Assembly: GCA_023213195.1 (NCBI GenBank)
Contig: CP096135.1
Location: 1,878,616 to 1,942,615 of the forward strand
DNA from: Sphingobacteriales bacterium JAD_PAG50586_3
Lineage (GTDB): Bacteria > Bacteroidota > Bacteroidia > CAMBQF01
Direction of reading: 5' to 3'
Length of the DNA stretch: 64,000 nucleotides
The notes beneath the pieces are model-generated. The model made no database searches and had not been told where the DNA came from. It worked only from the letters and a program-made list of their open reading frames with translations. Position 1 is the first letter of the stretch; the number at the start of each line of letters is the position of its first letter. Of this stretch, positions 22,119-30,842 are shown one piece after another. Position numbers and translations under genes: made by a program.

Positions 22119-25100
22119 GCTCTATAACCTTTCCTTGTCGACTTATATCATAAATATACAAACCATTACTCATATTTCCAATAGATATTTCTGTAGTTGT
22201 AGACCGTAATGGGTAGCTGGCCACATTTTTACCTGTTACATCATATAATCGGATAATCGCATCTTCCTCAATTTCCTTGCTAAATGCAACATTTAAAACA
22301 TCTTGAGCAGGGTTTGGGAACACTTTAACAATTAACGGCGATTCCGTTTCATTGTCTATATCAGTTAACCGGGCATATAATCCACCACCAATTGTATCGC
22401 AGTGAGTCACATAACCCACATATTTCGCTGCTAAACTATCATTTTGGTGCATTAGCATTGCCCTTGCAGAGTATACGCCTGTTCCATATTCTAATGGACA
22501 AAGTACTGCGTATTTACTTAACGAATCAATCTCTGTTTGCACAAGGTTTAAGCTAAAAGTAGAATTGGGCGACAGCCTGGTTTCTTTTATTAGGGAAGAA
22601 ATTGCAACAGAAAAAACAGCCTTCGCACAAACTTCTGGTTTATTTGTTGGTGTAAATGCCAGTAAACTATCAGCAGTTTGTTTTAGTAGTGTAGTATCTA
22701 CAGAAAACTGAGAGGTGTTATATTCTGTCAAATTTCTGGCTGCAAATACCGTATCGGGCAAACTAAGGGCAGAAGTAAAATAAGAACCGGCTATTACGTT
22801 TGAATACTTATACAATCGGCCAATATTGGTTGTGTTATTTGTTGTTTCAAAACCAGCCAAATAAGTATCTGCTGCTAGGCTATCGTGGTAAAACTTTATT
22901 GCTGTATACAAACGGAGTTTATTTAGGTAGCTGGTTTCTGTTGGCAACATCCCGTATGCAATAGAGTCTTTGGCTACATTCCTACTCATTTTTCGTAGGT
23001 TTTTAAAATCATAACCCGCTAAAGCCGGAGCTGGGTCAGTCCAACCGTAAGTAGTACAACTAAAACCCGGGTCATTATTATCTAACGCAGTAAATGGTAC
23101 AGGTACAGTCTGAATATTAAAATCTTCAGTATATCCTGTGCAACCAACACAAGTTGGCGGGAACAATATGTCGGTTCCTGAAATATTATTTGGGTGGGGC
23201 CAATACCTAGACCAGGTTCCATTTGTCCCTGCTTCAGTTCGTATATACCCAATATTAAAATCGTTACCCCCAGATGTTAAATGCCAATGATTATCAGCAG
23301 CACGTTTCGATCCGCTTTGGTCTCCTAATAAAGATTGATTTGTTATCAAAATACCTCTTGGTGCATTTTGCATATGGTTACCGGCAATTCTAAAAATGAA
23401 AGAATTACCCATACTAATAGCAATTCCTACAGTCCCTAAATCATCGTCATTAAAATCGCGATTTATCCAGTTGCATTGTATTGCTCCAAAGAAACTATTA
23501 TCATCCTTAATGCCTATAATCCTTCTGTTATTATTAGCATCAGAATACACTCTGTTATTTCTTACAAGGTTTTCTATGGTACCCCTTAGCCAAATTCCAT
23601 TATGTGTTCTGTTGGCTTGTGTATTTGTTAAACTACTCTGTATTCCAATATGATTATAAAAAATGTTGGTATGAGCAAGTTGTTGGGACAAAATACCATG
23701 ACGGGTATCTGATATCGTATTGTATTGGATTTTTACATTGTTGCAACAAAGGCTGCTACCGTTTTGGGCCCATAGAGGACTGACATCAATTGCACTAATT
23801 GCTCTTGCAGAATCAATCAAATTATTGGTAACGATATTGCTATTGAGTTTTACAATTGAACCCCGATTATCGTAAGAAAGTATAGAAAAATCAATATTCT
23901 CAAACGTGTTATTGCTAACATTAATATTGTTTTTAGCTGAATTTGAAACTTGCACACCTATTGAGCGTGGCACGATAGGTGTACCATCTTTAAAGATGTT
24001 ATTTCTCACGTCGACATTTACAAAATTTTCAGTCCGGACCCCATACCTACAATTCGTAAATAAATTTGTCGTGCTTGACGATGTTGTACCCCATACAGTG
24101 ATAGAAGAAACATATGATTTGCTCCCTTTTGCAAATATTGCAGTCCTGTTATTGGTGAATAATTGGTTGAAATTAGTAAACCTAGAATTCCATACAAACG
24201 TATTACTATTTACACTGTAAATACCATAGTTGGCATCTGTAAAGGTGTTATATGTTTGGCCAATATCTCCAACAGTTACCGTAAACACAGCGTTAATATC
24301 AATTGCTCGCTCAGTCCTTTGTGGTGTAGGAGAAATTGGAGGAACGCCTGCAAGTGGCATAGCAGAGCATTTAAACGTTGTGTTGTAAATTTCTCCGGGA
24401 CCGGGAGCTGTTATAGCTGAATTTGTAAAGACTATATGCTTAACATTTTTATTAAAAATAGAGCCCCCATAAGTTTTGACTTTATCACCTAACGAAGACA
24501 CTATAGCATTTCTGGCATCTTCAATAAGACTGTGATTAACGTTAATCACTTGGTTATAAGTTGCATCACCCTCAAATATCCCATTCCATAATTTATCAGA
24601 ACAAGCATGTAACCAAGAATCTGTAATATTTAATGTTAAATTACTGCTCCCCTGAAGAATAATATTGGCATTGGGCCCTAAAATAACGTTGCAATTTGTA
24701 AAGTTAACGGTTGCCACATCTACTATAAAATCACCATTAATTGAAATTGTTGGTGTGCTGGAGTTAGGTGGAACTATCACACCTGTATAGCTATTATTAA
24801 GTGTGACCACATTTGGTACGGTTGTATTTAAAATACTACTCAGCCCAGAACTAGGATGCGCTAGTGCTAACGTAGCTAGTTGACTTGCTTTTGTATTAGA
24901 AATATCAACATTTGCATATACGCCACTGCCAATACAGCAATTTTTAAGATCAATTATTGTAGAATTGGGGCAGTCGTATGTATTAATTTCTGTAACTATA
25001 ATTTTATACACTCCTGTTGGGCTTAAAGTAACCCCTGTCCAATCAACATTAAATGAATTATTGCCAGCTAAGGTTGTATAGGTAAATGGAGTAATATTGA

Positions 25101-28098
25101 CTAATATGCCGCTAACATCTACAGGCGCAGTTGGATTTACATAATCCTTTACTGATACTACATAGATACTATTATTGTGTGGATTAGTAACAGTATAGGT
25201 ATTAATTCCGCAAGCCCATTCACTTCCAGTAACCTCTGGTGGTAGTGGTGTTGGATTAAATATAATTGTTACCTCATCTTCATCAGTGCACGATGCATCA
25301 CCATAAGTCTCAAAATCTCCACCCAAATTCAGGGTAGGGCTACTTGCCGGAGACGTTACAGTTACTTTAAATGTAGAATAAATTGGCGAACTGGTATAGT
25401 TATAAAGTGTTACAACAGGATTTGCTACGTTCACATCAGAAAACGTTGCACCATTACAACTTACACAAGACCATAGATAAGTTGCGCCACTAATCGGGCA
25501 TTCTGGTCCAATAGTTGCGTCGGTACACACTTCGTCATCATCCCCGGCATCGGCTAAATAACATAGCCTTGCATCATCTAAATATATCCTTTTGTTTACA
25601 TCGTTTCCGCCATCAGGATTAACGCCATAGATAATAATATTACTTAAAGACGGGAAGTCAATAACATTAGGGTCAAAACAAGAGTTAAACTTTGTCCATC
25701 CAGAACCTGAACCGCTTGGATAATTAAAAAGCGCTAGTGGGGTTTTTGAAGAATGGGTTCCGGCAGAATTAGTTCCTGAATAATTGGAAGCGCCTACACC
25801 AATTCGAAAATTAAAATCACTAAGTCCAGAACAAGTACTTTTAGAGGCATATAACTCCAAGTACATAACCCTATTAGATTGTACGGAGCTGAATTTTCCT
25901 ACAACTGATTCTTGGTGGTATAAACTTACATACCTGCCACCTCCGCCGGGAGCCCATGTACCCGAATTATGTGCCTTTGAACCGGTGAAGTTAGTGGGCA
26001 CACTAAAGTAATAGGGATCGGTAGTTGAGCCATCAACACAACCTGTTCCTGTGGTAGCAGTTGCATCGTGAATATCAGGAGTGTTTTTTGATGTAATAAA
26101 GAGTAAGCCTTGTGGATATGCAGTAATAGAAACATCTGCTGCTTTATTTTTTACCCAACAATCAACATAGCTACCAAAATACACATCGTTTTGACTATTA
26201 TTTGGAGCACCAGCTTCATATCCACCATTATAAATGAGGTTGCATGCTTGGGAAGAACAACTATTAAAACTAGGGTCATCTGGGTCATCACCGATATCTA
26301 AAATATATGCAGTGTAATTTGATGAAGCAGATGATGATGTCACAGTTCCAGATTTAAAATCGCCAGTACGGCTTGTTCCGCCTTGGTTTGACCACATTGA
26401 GCCTGTCCATGTAGCTACTTTCGTAGTATTTTTCTCATATATATTACAAGTAGTTCGATTCCAACTTAATGTTGTATTTACGTTGCTCGAACTTCCACTC
26501 CGCGTTAGTGTCCAATACTCACAATTGCTTATATTGTGAAGACTTGTATCTTTACTTGAACCAAAACTCTGACCAGTAAAAAAATATTCAGCAGTAAAAA
26601 CACTAGCGCTGCTAGAAGGTGCAGATATTCCCAATGAGCGTAGTGTACCACTTTTGCCCACCGGAAAAGTAAATGCAGAGTTTCCTTCTTTAGCCATTGG
26701 CCCCTGCACATAGCTTGTATTACTTCCAGCACCTGAACTTGCAGTGCTTGTTAGGGTAAGAATATTGGTCGATGTTGTTATTATTTTACCTGAACTAAGC
26801 TTTAGGGATGACGAAATTTTTACCGGAGTGCTTAGTGTAAGGTCATTAGATGTTTTATTTATAATAGTTGACTTTATAGTAATGATACCAGTGCCTGTTT
26901 TAGATATGGCTTGTGCTGTACTGCCTGAAAATTGCGTTATTCCTGCCCCGTTGCTAAATGTTACATTGTTATTATTAGTAGCAAAGGCAATATTGCCTTT
27001 GTAAAAGCTTGTATCAGTATTAGCTGGATAAACTAAGCCAGTAGAACTTAAATTGTAATTAGCAGTACTATTATAGGTGTCGCCTAGCGTGTTTGACAAT
27101 GTAACATTTCCTGTCCCTGTTACATTTAAGGTCATAGCACCCACAAATGTATTGTCCCCATACCACGCATTAGAGGTTGTGCTTGATTTTGTAAATGCTG
27201 ATGTACCGTTAAATGTAGAATGTTCCACAATAACATTTGGTGCACTAGTTGTTACATTTCCATTCCAAGTTGTAGGTGCAGGGCTTTGAAACCTAGTTGC
27301 AGGGGCAGAGCCTATTTGTAGCGTAGCAGTACCAGTTAATGTTAAAGATTGAGCAGTTGAACCCAATTGAGTGAATCTTGCAAACAACAATGTGCCTACA
27401 GTAAAGCCACCTTTAGGGTTGATAGTAACTGTTTTTCCACTTGCCAATGATGCAGTAGCCGAACTTGCCACGGTACCAAAGGAAATTGTACTAGGAGATC
27501 CACACGCACCACATCCGGTTTGACTTACAGCTATGTTGCCATTATATGCATCATTAGAGGTACTGCTATACATGGCCAAGGTACCTCCCGCGTTATTAAT
27601 AACCAATGAGTCATTAAATGTGTTGCCACCTGTGGAATTATTTGCTGATATGCCCGTTTTATTTACCCTTACTACGCCATTAAAAGTTGACCCATTGAAG
27701 TAGATATTTGAGGCGGTTATAACAACTAAAGATCCAAAAGTAGTGCCACCAAAAGTGGTTGTGGCATTAGTAAATTTTATTGTGCCATTGTTTACCGTCC
27801 CAGCGGTTAATGTTGTTGTCCCATTAACTGTTAGGCTATAAGTCGCCAAACTAACGGTATTTCCTGTAACAGTAATATTACCTACAGTGCGGTCTTGGTC
27901 TAGCGTTGGTTGATACGTGCCCGTACCATTAAAAATAACATGGTCGCCAGATGCTGGCACTCCGGATGGGCTCCAGTTTGATGCCGTATTCCAAGCGGTA
28001 GAAGTTCCTCCTGCCCATGTTTTGGTTGTTTGTGCCGATGTACTCGCTACACACAATAGTATAGCAATACATGCAAAAAGGCTTTTAAGCTTATTCAT
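22093..28098 (-). CDS. Giant T9SS-secreted adhesin-like protein, cassette B, intact
   Basis: An unbroken gene for 2001 residues, the best reference copy of the family. Signal peptide MNKLKSLFACIAILLCVAST, then TTKTWAGGTSTAWNTASNWS, the N-terminal module with repeating NSTGGNTFNDSL and TSNDAYNGNIAVS units (25-480). The conserved CEYWTLTRSGSSSNVNTTLS domain is near 520-620, followed by a NGGYE-type jelly roll (630-900), an Ig-like domain (910-1000), a long right-handed parallel beta-helix with NN-rich turns (1060-1650), a mostly helical stretch (1680-1900) and a type A T9SS tail (VKVFPNPAQDVLNVAF ... GLYIYDIS) at 1925-2001. No catalytic motif was seen. It is likely an adhesin or glycan-binding surface protein. 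A small gene lies 23 bp upstream and the cargo gene overlaps its end. Confidence 0.88.
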   Translation of the reverse strand: MNKLKSLFACIAILLCVASTSAQTTKTWAGGTSTAWNTASNWSPSGVPASGDHVIFNGTGTYQPTLDQDRTVGNITVTGNTVSLATYSLTVNGTTTLTAGTVNNGTIKFTNATTTFGGTTFGSLVVITASNIYFNGSTFNGVVRVNKTGISANNSTGGNTFNDSLVINNAGGTLAMYSSTSNDAYNGNIAVSQTGCGACGSPSTISFGTVASSATASLASGKTVTINPKGGFTVGTLLFARFTQLGSTAQSLTLTGTATLQIGSAPATRFQSPAPTTWNGNVTTSAPNVIVEHSTFNGTSAFTKSSTTSNAWYGDNTFVGAMTLNVTGTGNVTLSNTLGDTYNSTANYNLSSTGLVYPANTDTSFYKGNIAFATNNNNVTFSNGAGITQFSGSTAQAISKTGTGIITIKSTIINKTSNDLTLSTPVKISSSLKLSSGKIITTSTNILTLTSTASSGAGSNTSYVQGPMAKEGNSAFTFPVGKSGTLRSLGISAPSSSASVFTAEYFFTGQSFGSSKDTSLHNISNCEYWTLTRSGSSSNVNTTLSWNRTTCNIYEKNTTKVATWTGSMWSNQGGTSRTGDFKSGTVTSSSASSNYTAYILDIGDDPDDPSFNSCSSQACNLIYNGGYEAGAPNNSQNDVYFGSYVDCWVKNKAADVSITAYPQGLLFITSKNTPDIHDATATTGTGCVDGSTTDPYYFSVPTNFTGSKAHNSGTWAPGGGGRYVSLYHQESVVGKFSSVQSNRVMYLELYASKSTCSGLSDFNFRIGVGASNYSGTNSAGTHSSKTPLALFNYPSGSGSGWTKFNSCFDPNVIDFPSLSNIIIYGVNPDGGNDVNKRIYLDDARLCYLADAGDDDEVCTDATIGPECPISGATYLWSCVSCNGATFSDVNVANPVVTLYNYTSSPIYSTFKVTVTSPASSPTLNLGGDFETYGDASCTDEDEVTIIFNPTPLPPEVTGSEWACGINTYTVTNPHNNSIYVVSVKDYVNPTAPVDVSGILVNITPFTYTTLAGNNSFNVDWTGVTLSPTGVYKIIVTEINTYDCPNSTIIDLKNCCIGSGVYANVDISNTKASQLATLALAHPSSGLSSILNTTVPNVVTLNNSYTGVIVPPNSSTPTISINGDFIVDVATVNFTNCNVILGPNANIILQGSSNLTLNITDSWLHACSDKLWNGIFEGDATYNQVINVNHSLIEDARNAIVSSLGDKVKTYGGSIFNKNVKHIVFTNSAITAPGPGEIYNTTFKCSAMPLAGVPPISPTPQRTERAIDINAVFTVTVGDIGQTYNTFTDANYGIYSVNSNTFVWNSRFTNFNQLFTNNRTAIFAKGSKSYVSSITVWGTTSSSTTNLFTNCRYGVRTENFVNVDVRNNIFKDGTPIVPRSIGVQVSNSAKNNINVSNNTFENIDFSILSYDNRGSIVKLNSNIVTNNLIDSARAISAIDVSPLWAQNGSSLCCNNVKIQYNTISDTRHGILSQQLAHTNIFYNHIGIQSSLTNTQANRTHNGIWLRGTIENLVRNNRVYSDANNNRRIIGIKDDNSFFGAIQCNWINRDFNDDDLGTVGIAISMGNSFIFRIAGNHMQNAPRGILITNQSLLGDQSGSKRAADNHWHLTSGGNDFNIGYIRTEAGTNGTWSRYWPHPNNISGTDILFPPTCVGCTGYTEDFNIQTVPVPFTALDNNDPGFSCTTYGWTDPAPALAGYDFKNLRKMSRNVAKDSIAYGMLPTETSYLNKLRLYTAIKFYHDSLAADTYLAGFETTNNTTNIGRLYKYSNVIAGSYFTSALSLPDTVFAARNLTEYNTSQFSVDTTLLKQTADSLLAFTPTNKPEVCAKAVFSVAISSLIKETRLSPNSTFSLNLVQTEIDSLSKYAVLCPLEYGTGVYSARAMLMHQNDSLAAKYVGYVTHCDTIGGGLYARLTDIDNETESPLIVKVFPNPAQDVLNVAFSKEIEEDAIIRLYDVTGKNVASYPLRSTTTEISIGNMSNGLYIYDISRQGKVIEHGKIVIYK

Positions 28099-28121
28099 AT
28101 AATGTTAGTTTTTGGCGTAAA

Positions 28122-28511
28122 TTATTGGTTAAATGATACTGGGGAAGAAAAAGTGCCGTTACTGTATTGCAATCTGACAGTTGCAAAACATGTTGAGAAT
28201 CCCAGGTAGCGGCCTAAATCCATGCGTAGTACATTACCTTCGCGAACGTAAGTGGTTCCATCTTCAAACTCTCCATTAGTATTAAATTCAAAAGATTTTT
28301 GAAAGATTTCTGCACCTGTTTCTGTTGTACCTAACTTAACATCTATTTCGCTTATTAATAGGGTATCATCAAGTTCAACAAACATCTGCGGTGAGATAGA
28401 ATCGCCATAAATTGGCTTTAAGTAGACATCCATTTTAATAATGGGATTTGATTGTGCTTGCAAAATTGTAGCGAAAGCTATCCCGGCAAGTAGGGAGATA
28501 AATTTTCTCAT
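28122..28511 (-). CDS. Small exported protein of cassette B
   Basis: An intact gene for 129 residues with signal peptide MRKFISLLAGIAFATILQAQ. The mature part reads SNPIIKMDVYLKPIYGDSIS, then VELDDTLLISEIDVKLGTTE, a FEFNTNGEFEDGTTYVREGN motif and a final FSSPVSFNQ. The same order of elements occurs in the paralogues at 9491, 20350 and 36109. It is predicted to be all-beta and small, without lipobox or sorting tail. It lies 23 bp upstream of the giant gene and the two form one transcription unit by spacing. I know no named family; it may be a chaperone, anchor or regulator for the giant partner. Confidence 0.85.
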   Translation of the reverse strand: MRKFISLLAGIAFATILQAQSNPIIKMDVYLKPIYGDSISPQMFVELDDTLLISEIDVKLGTTETGAEIFQKSFEFNTNGEFEDGTTYVREGNVLRMDLGRYLGFSTCFATVRLQYSNGTFSSPVSFNQ

Positions 28512-28683
28512 GATTGATTAGTTTGGAATATCAATTTCTAAAACAAATCAGTAACATCCTAATTTTATTTTAATTATTTACAATTAGTTCACATGAAAGT
28601 GTATTGCTTTTTATTTTTTGAATTATTTCTTACACCTTTAGGTAAATAGTTAATGGCCTTTCATATTAAAGTTACACCATTAA
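28512..28683 (-). promoter_or_regulatory. Conserved upstream region of cassette B
   Basis: It holds the same elements as the regions at 20791 and 36514: the dyad TTTGGAA-N7-TTCTAAA (28522-28542), the block ACTGATTTGTTTT on the minus strand, TTACACCTTTAGGTAA (28630-28645) and CATATTAAAGTTACACCATT (28662-28681). The order and spacing are kept, which argues for a shared regulator or a recent cassette duplication. The far end abuts a terminator hairpin. Confidence 0.6.
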
Positions 28684-28713
28684 GAAAGCCCTGTGAATTT
28701 TCACAGGGCTTTC
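28684..28713 (-). terminator. Terminator at the end of cassette A
   Basis: A perfect 13-bp inverted repeat (GAAAGCCCTGTGA / TCACAGGGCTTTC) with a 4-base loop, 11 bp after the stop of the sorting-domain remnant at 28725. Being symmetric, it could act in both directions; no long T run follows. Confidence 0.65.
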
Positions 28714-28724
28714 AAGTCTAACTT

Positions 28725-28841
28725 CTACTTCACGAACCGGGTCGTTTTTCCGTTGAAGTATTTTAAGATATAAATACTAGGACTTAGGTTGCCAACATCA
28801 ATCTGTCGCAAGCCATGTAATGTTTTACCTTCAATAATTTA
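28725..28841 (-). pseudogene. Remnant of a T9SS C-terminal sorting domain
   Basis: About 38 residues end at a TAG at 28725: EGKTLHGLRQIDVGNLSPSI, then YILKYFNGKTTRFVK. The L-rQIDVgnLs-siYiLk pattern is the last half of a type A sorting domain. An in-frame stop lies just upstream and there is no start, so only the tail of a former T9SS cargo gene survives. It sits between lipoprotein 2 and the cassette terminator. Confidence 0.7.
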
Positions 28842-28901
28842 TATCTACAACATTAAATAAACGCTATTCGAATAAATTAAGGATACGTTAATATTAAATT
28901 T

Positions 28902-29866
28902 TTATGGAATGGCAATTTTCTGAACATTACTTCCATCAATATTCATAAAAACTAACGAACTCCTAACTTTAAGTGTTGTGGTATTATGATAAACATATTC
29001 TGTTTGCTGCAAAATTAGTTTATTAGCGCTATAAGAATAATTGATTTACGAGTATGATCGGCTTTCGCATCCAGGTTTTATACAATTAGTTTTTTGGGTT
29101 GATAGTTCTGTTGAATAAACGCCAGTATGTGTATCGGCCCAATAAACTATATTATGAATTGTGTCAATATCCAGGCTATTTATAAAACTTGAAAAACCAA
29201 TGCCAACTAAATCATTGTAAGTCAACTTGTTTAAATATCTATTTACAAATCCAATCTCATTAGAAATTCCATTTGAATAGCCCGAATATATAAAACTATC
29301 TTTGGGCCACACAGTTAGATTAGGAAGCAAAGTTGCTACAGTATCTTCTATTAAATTCGAAGTATAATCGTAGATATAGGTATGGTAGTTTGGTTGTACA
29401 TATCGTGTTAGTAAAATCTTTTGTCCATGTATATTCCAATCGCATACTAAATTAAAATTAGCGTTATCCAAGGTTTGTGAACTATCTCCGTTTGACTTAA
29501 CACTTTTTAAAACACCCTGAGCAGTAGAATAAGCTATTAGATTATTTTTTTCCATATTGGCTTATTGAATAGAGCATCTTCTGCTAAAAATATTATTTGT
29601 TGGGTGGTTATATTGTAGGCATAAATAGCATTATAAGGCTGGCTACTTGATTTTTTATAGTATACTATCTCATTATTATTTGCTGGGTTTATATCGGGAA
29701 ATTGATAATAAGGATAGCTCTCAGAATATTGATAGCCTGTTAAAGGACCATCGGGAAGACTTTCACAGTCATCCCCATGATCCTTTTTACAGCTAGTAAC
29801 TAGAAATGCCAATATCAAGCAATATATCTTATAGCTTAACAATTTTCTTATTGTATACCTTGCCAT
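28902..29866 (-). CDS. Beta-propeller-like lipoprotein 2, cassette A cargo; one frame break and one in-frame stop
   Basis: The start MARYTIRKLLSYKIYCLILA leads to lipobox LVTSC with Cys26, followed by acidic residues (KKDHGDD), so an outer-membrane lipoprotein is expected. A 7-base run at 29545-29551 lacks one base; adding it joins the two halves. An in-frame TAA at 29046-29048 then interrupts it, and after this stop the same frame continues with INYSYSANKLILQQTEYVYH to a stop at 28902. That part aligns with the end of lipoprotein 1. Restored length is about 321 residues. The interior shows TolB/WD-like strands such as NAIYAYNITTQQIIFL and NIVYWADTHTGVYST. It may be a true pseudogene because of the stop codon. 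Ligand unknown. Confidence 0.65.
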
Positions 29867-29887
29867 TTATATTGAAAACTGCTTAAC

Positions 29888-30842
29888 CTATGGCAAGTTT
29901 ATTCTTATCTCGCCACCTCCGTCAAAATTGATAGAATATATATCACTGCGAATTTTCAATGTTTCATCATCTTTCTCTGTGTATGTCGTTTTTTGGACAT
30001 ATAACTTTTGATTTTGGTTATCAATTGAAAACCTTCCGTAATTCTCTGCTTGACCACAATCAGTTTTAATTATGGTTGTCTCATGGGTCAATGAATTCGT
30101 TTTATAAATGCCGTTAGTGTTAGTCCATATAAAATCCTCCGTACCATTTATCCAGTGGACGTCAAACACATTGCTGTTGTCAGAATAAGGAATGTCTATA
30201 TAAGTTTTCAAAGTGGTTACTGTAGGATATTTATAAAGTTTAATGGTATCAGCACCACTATATTCTACAGCTATGAAAGTCGAATCATTTTTAAAATCTA
30301 CGTTTTCTAAATATGCAAATGGTGTCTGAGCTTAAGAGCGAATAACTCCCACCGGAAATTCCTCTTTTATAAATTTTATAAGAAAAATCATAAAATAAAA
30401 CAGTATCGCTATCGTAGTTAAAATTAGGATATAAGGCATCAAACGGAGTTTGCAAAGTAGTTAATTGCTTGTTACTAATATTAAAAAGAGTAATCCGGTA
30501 ATTTATACTTAGCGCTATTAAATCCCCCGATTTATAAACAGGATAATGCGTCAAGGGAGTCTTTAATAAAAGTTCATCATATGACGTGGTAATGTCATAG
30601 CTTCGGATTAAAGAAGAATCGCCACCGTTTGCAATATCAGAGGTGATATAGATTAGTTTATTGTTTATATATAGTGGAGAAAAATACGATGGTTCATCAT
30701 CATTCACGATAGTATAATTGGAAAGCACAATTTCCCCACAGTTGGGGGAATTGTGCTTTCCGCAAGAAAAGACCATAACTAAAATAATACTAAATCCTAC
30801 CCTATTTAGATTTAACAAACTTGATATTTTCATTTTTTGCAT
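29888..30842 (-). CDS. Beta-propeller-like lipoprotein 1, cassette A cargo; one frame break
   Basis: The start overlaps the end of the giant gene by 41 bp. The N-terminus (MQKMKISSLLNLNRVGFSII) leads to lipobox MVFSC with Cys27. The frame breaks near 30332. Here one extra base (or two missing) best explains it, giving SLLAQTPFAYLENVDFKNDS and then a continuous frame to 29888, about 317 residues. Internal strands (SLIRSYDITTSYDELLLKTP, RITLFNISNKQLTTLQTPF) suggest a TolB-like six-bladed propeller. It is a paralogue of lipoprotein 2, which starts 21 bp downstream. It is probably anchored in the outer membrane, possibly on the surface. A long hairpin (30721-30760) lies in its 5' part. Confidence 0.68.
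30721..30760 (-). other. Long hairpin within the 5' end of lipoprotein 1
   Basis: GAAAGCACAATT pairs perfectly with AATTGTGCTTTC, and an inner CCCC/GGGG adds four more pairs after one mismatch. It lies 42-81 bp after the giant gene's stop at 30802 and overlaps the codons after the lipobox. Like the hairpin at 22045, it could act as an attenuator between giant and cargo genes. Confidence 0.5.
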
